Of a DNA stretch of 23,743 nucleotides, positions 23,420 to 23,743 are shown piece by piece. Positions within the stretch are counted from its first letter, which is position 1. Each line of letters opens with the position of its first letter. The notes beneath the pieces were generated by a model. The model saw only the letters and a program-made list of their open reading frames with translations. It searched no databases and was not told the origin of the DNA. Source of the stretch: WFTC01 sp047635955 (lineage in GTDB: Bacteria; Patescibacteriota; Gracilibacteria; UBA1369; 2-02-FULL-48-14); NCBI GenBank assembly GCA_047635955.1, contig JBLIGW010000008.1:1-23743 (forward strand), in the 5' to 3' direction. The position numbers and the translations under genes were made by a program.

Positions 23420-23616
23420 TTTTGTTTTTGTTTTTTCATCTGCCTCATTCTGGATTTATTTATGGCCGATCCAAGGCTGCCTGGAGTGTGGATGAGGTCA
23501 ACCGAAGTATCGGTCATTCACAAGGCGTGGATAGAAAGTCGTTAACTTTCCTGGGCAAGGGAGTCACTCCTCACCAACACAAAGCAGAATTTTCAAGGAA
23601 CGTTTTGTTTTTGTTT
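23420..23616. repeat. Pair of 14-nt direct repeats flanking the folded region
   Basis: TTTTGTTTTTGTTT occurs at 23420-23433 and 23603-23616, 183 bp apart. On the minus strand these are A-rich linkers on either side of the helix-forming part. They may be single-stranded spacers or simple low-complexity sequence. Confidence 0.6.
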
Positions 23617-23658
23617 CTAGTTCTTTTTGGAAAGCATCTTTTCTTGATGTTTCATATC

Positions 23659-23686
23659 ATTATAGCCGTCTGAACTAAGAACGCAA
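23659..23686 (-). promoter_or_regulatory. Promoter driving the putative RNA / msrA leader
   Basis: Minus-strand -35 TTGCGT (23686-23681), 16-bp spacer, perfect -10 TATAAT (23664-23659). Start expected near 23652, about 350 nt before the msrA ATG. Confidence 0.65.
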
Positions 23687-23694
23687 ACCTAAGC

Positions 23695-23725
23695 ACGAGA
23701 CACGCACCTTAAGATGTGTTCTCGT
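23695..23725. terminator. Inverted repeat upstream of the RNA promoter
   Basis: ACGAGACAC (23695-23703) and GTGTTCTCGT (23716-23725) form a 9-bp stem with one bulged base and a 12-nt loop. There is no strong T-run on either strand. It could end a gene lying beyond the window edge. Confidence 0.35.
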
Positions 23726-23743
23726 CATAGTTTTAACCCTGTT

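Larger units (their letters stand above)
23320..23652 (-). ncRNA. Putative structured non-coding RNA or long msrA leader
   Basis: About 330 nt without a convincing gene. The minus strand has a good promoter (-10 TATAAT 23664-23659) at one end and a terminator-like hairpin at the other. Inside, GTGTTGGTGAGG (23580-23569) pairs with CCTCATCCACAC (23497-23486): 12 bp, one mismatch and one G-U. That helix encloses two hairpins, GAAAGT/ACTTTC (23550-23534) and ACCGA/TCGGT with a 4-nt loop (23514-23501). The folded part is flanked by A-rich linkers carrying the same 14-nt sequence. On the plus strand the long helix would have two mismatches, which favours the minus strand. I tried RNase P, tmRNA, SRP RNA and common riboswitches and could not match any. 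Confidence 0.5.

Noticed and set aside
23320..23652. RNase P RNA, tmRNA, SRP RNA or SAM riboswitch upstream of msrA
   Set aside because: None of their conserved core sequences was found on either strand, although a divergent RNase P cannot be fully excluded by eye.
23422..23673. Open frame of 83 codons on the plus strand with hydrophobic ends
   Set aside because: The hydrophobic ends are translations of T-rich linkers, no family is recognisable, and promoter, terminator and helix evidence favour a minus-strand RNA.
1..23743. CRISPR arrays, insertion sequences or integrase genes
   Set aside because: No spaced repeat array, transposase-like product or terminal inverted repeats were seen.
1..23743. 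Alternative genetic code with UGA read as glycine
   Set aside because: recF ends in TGA at the expected protein length and the leader peptide also ends in TGA, while conserved proteins show no in-frame TGA.

Overview
The window looks like a dense chromosomal segment of a Patescibacteria (CPR) bacterium, possibly of the Peregrinibacteria side. This placement is an inference from gene style: a threonyl-tRNA synthetase without its N-terminal TGS domain, an S6-SSB-S18 operon with long low-complexity tails, a large operon of lineage-specific proteins around a VirB6/TrbL-like membrane protein, and almost no Shine-Dalgarno sequences. TGA acts as a stop (recF ends in TGA), so this is not the code-25 Gracilibacteria/Absconditabacteria type.

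Layout. 1-1979 (+) is the 3' part of an RND efflux pump, overlapping convergent recF (1909-3024, -). Between recF and thrS (3192-4979, +) lies a threonine-rich leader peptide followed by mutually exclusive hairpins and an intrinsic terminator, a transcription attenuator for thrS. From 13679 down to 4960 (-) runs a five-gene operon: a two-TM PH-like protein, two unknown proteins, a VirB6/TrbL-like polytopic protein and a 1074-residue helical protein with its own promoter and a structured 5' leader. No ATPase is present. Next, on the same strand, is rpsF-ssb-rpsR (15127-13760) with a good promoter and terminator, preceded by mutS and an overlapping HAD phosphatase gene (18699-15222).

On the + strand, tRNA-Arg(CCU) at 18769-18844 is followed by lexA (18981-19592), whose promoter carries two palindromic operators exactly 21 bp apart, and by a 52-codon basic small gene. 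A metal-site-degenerate metallo-beta-lactamase-fold gene (-) is divergent from a small unknown gene (+), which precedes eno (+). The window ends with msrA and an unknown gene (-). Upstream of msrA, the 350 bases to about 23652 look like a structured non-coding RNA with its own promoter and terminator-like hairpin.

Themes. DNA maintenance (recF, mutS, ssb, lexA) and translation (thrS, rpsF, rpsR, tRNA-Arg) dominate. All four convergent gene pairs overlap at their 3' ends. The most noteworthy items are the thrS attenuator, the putative RNA upstream of msrA, the unknown envelope operon, and a recurrent TAAC/TAAT element 12-15 nt before start codons in place of Shine-Dalgarno sites.
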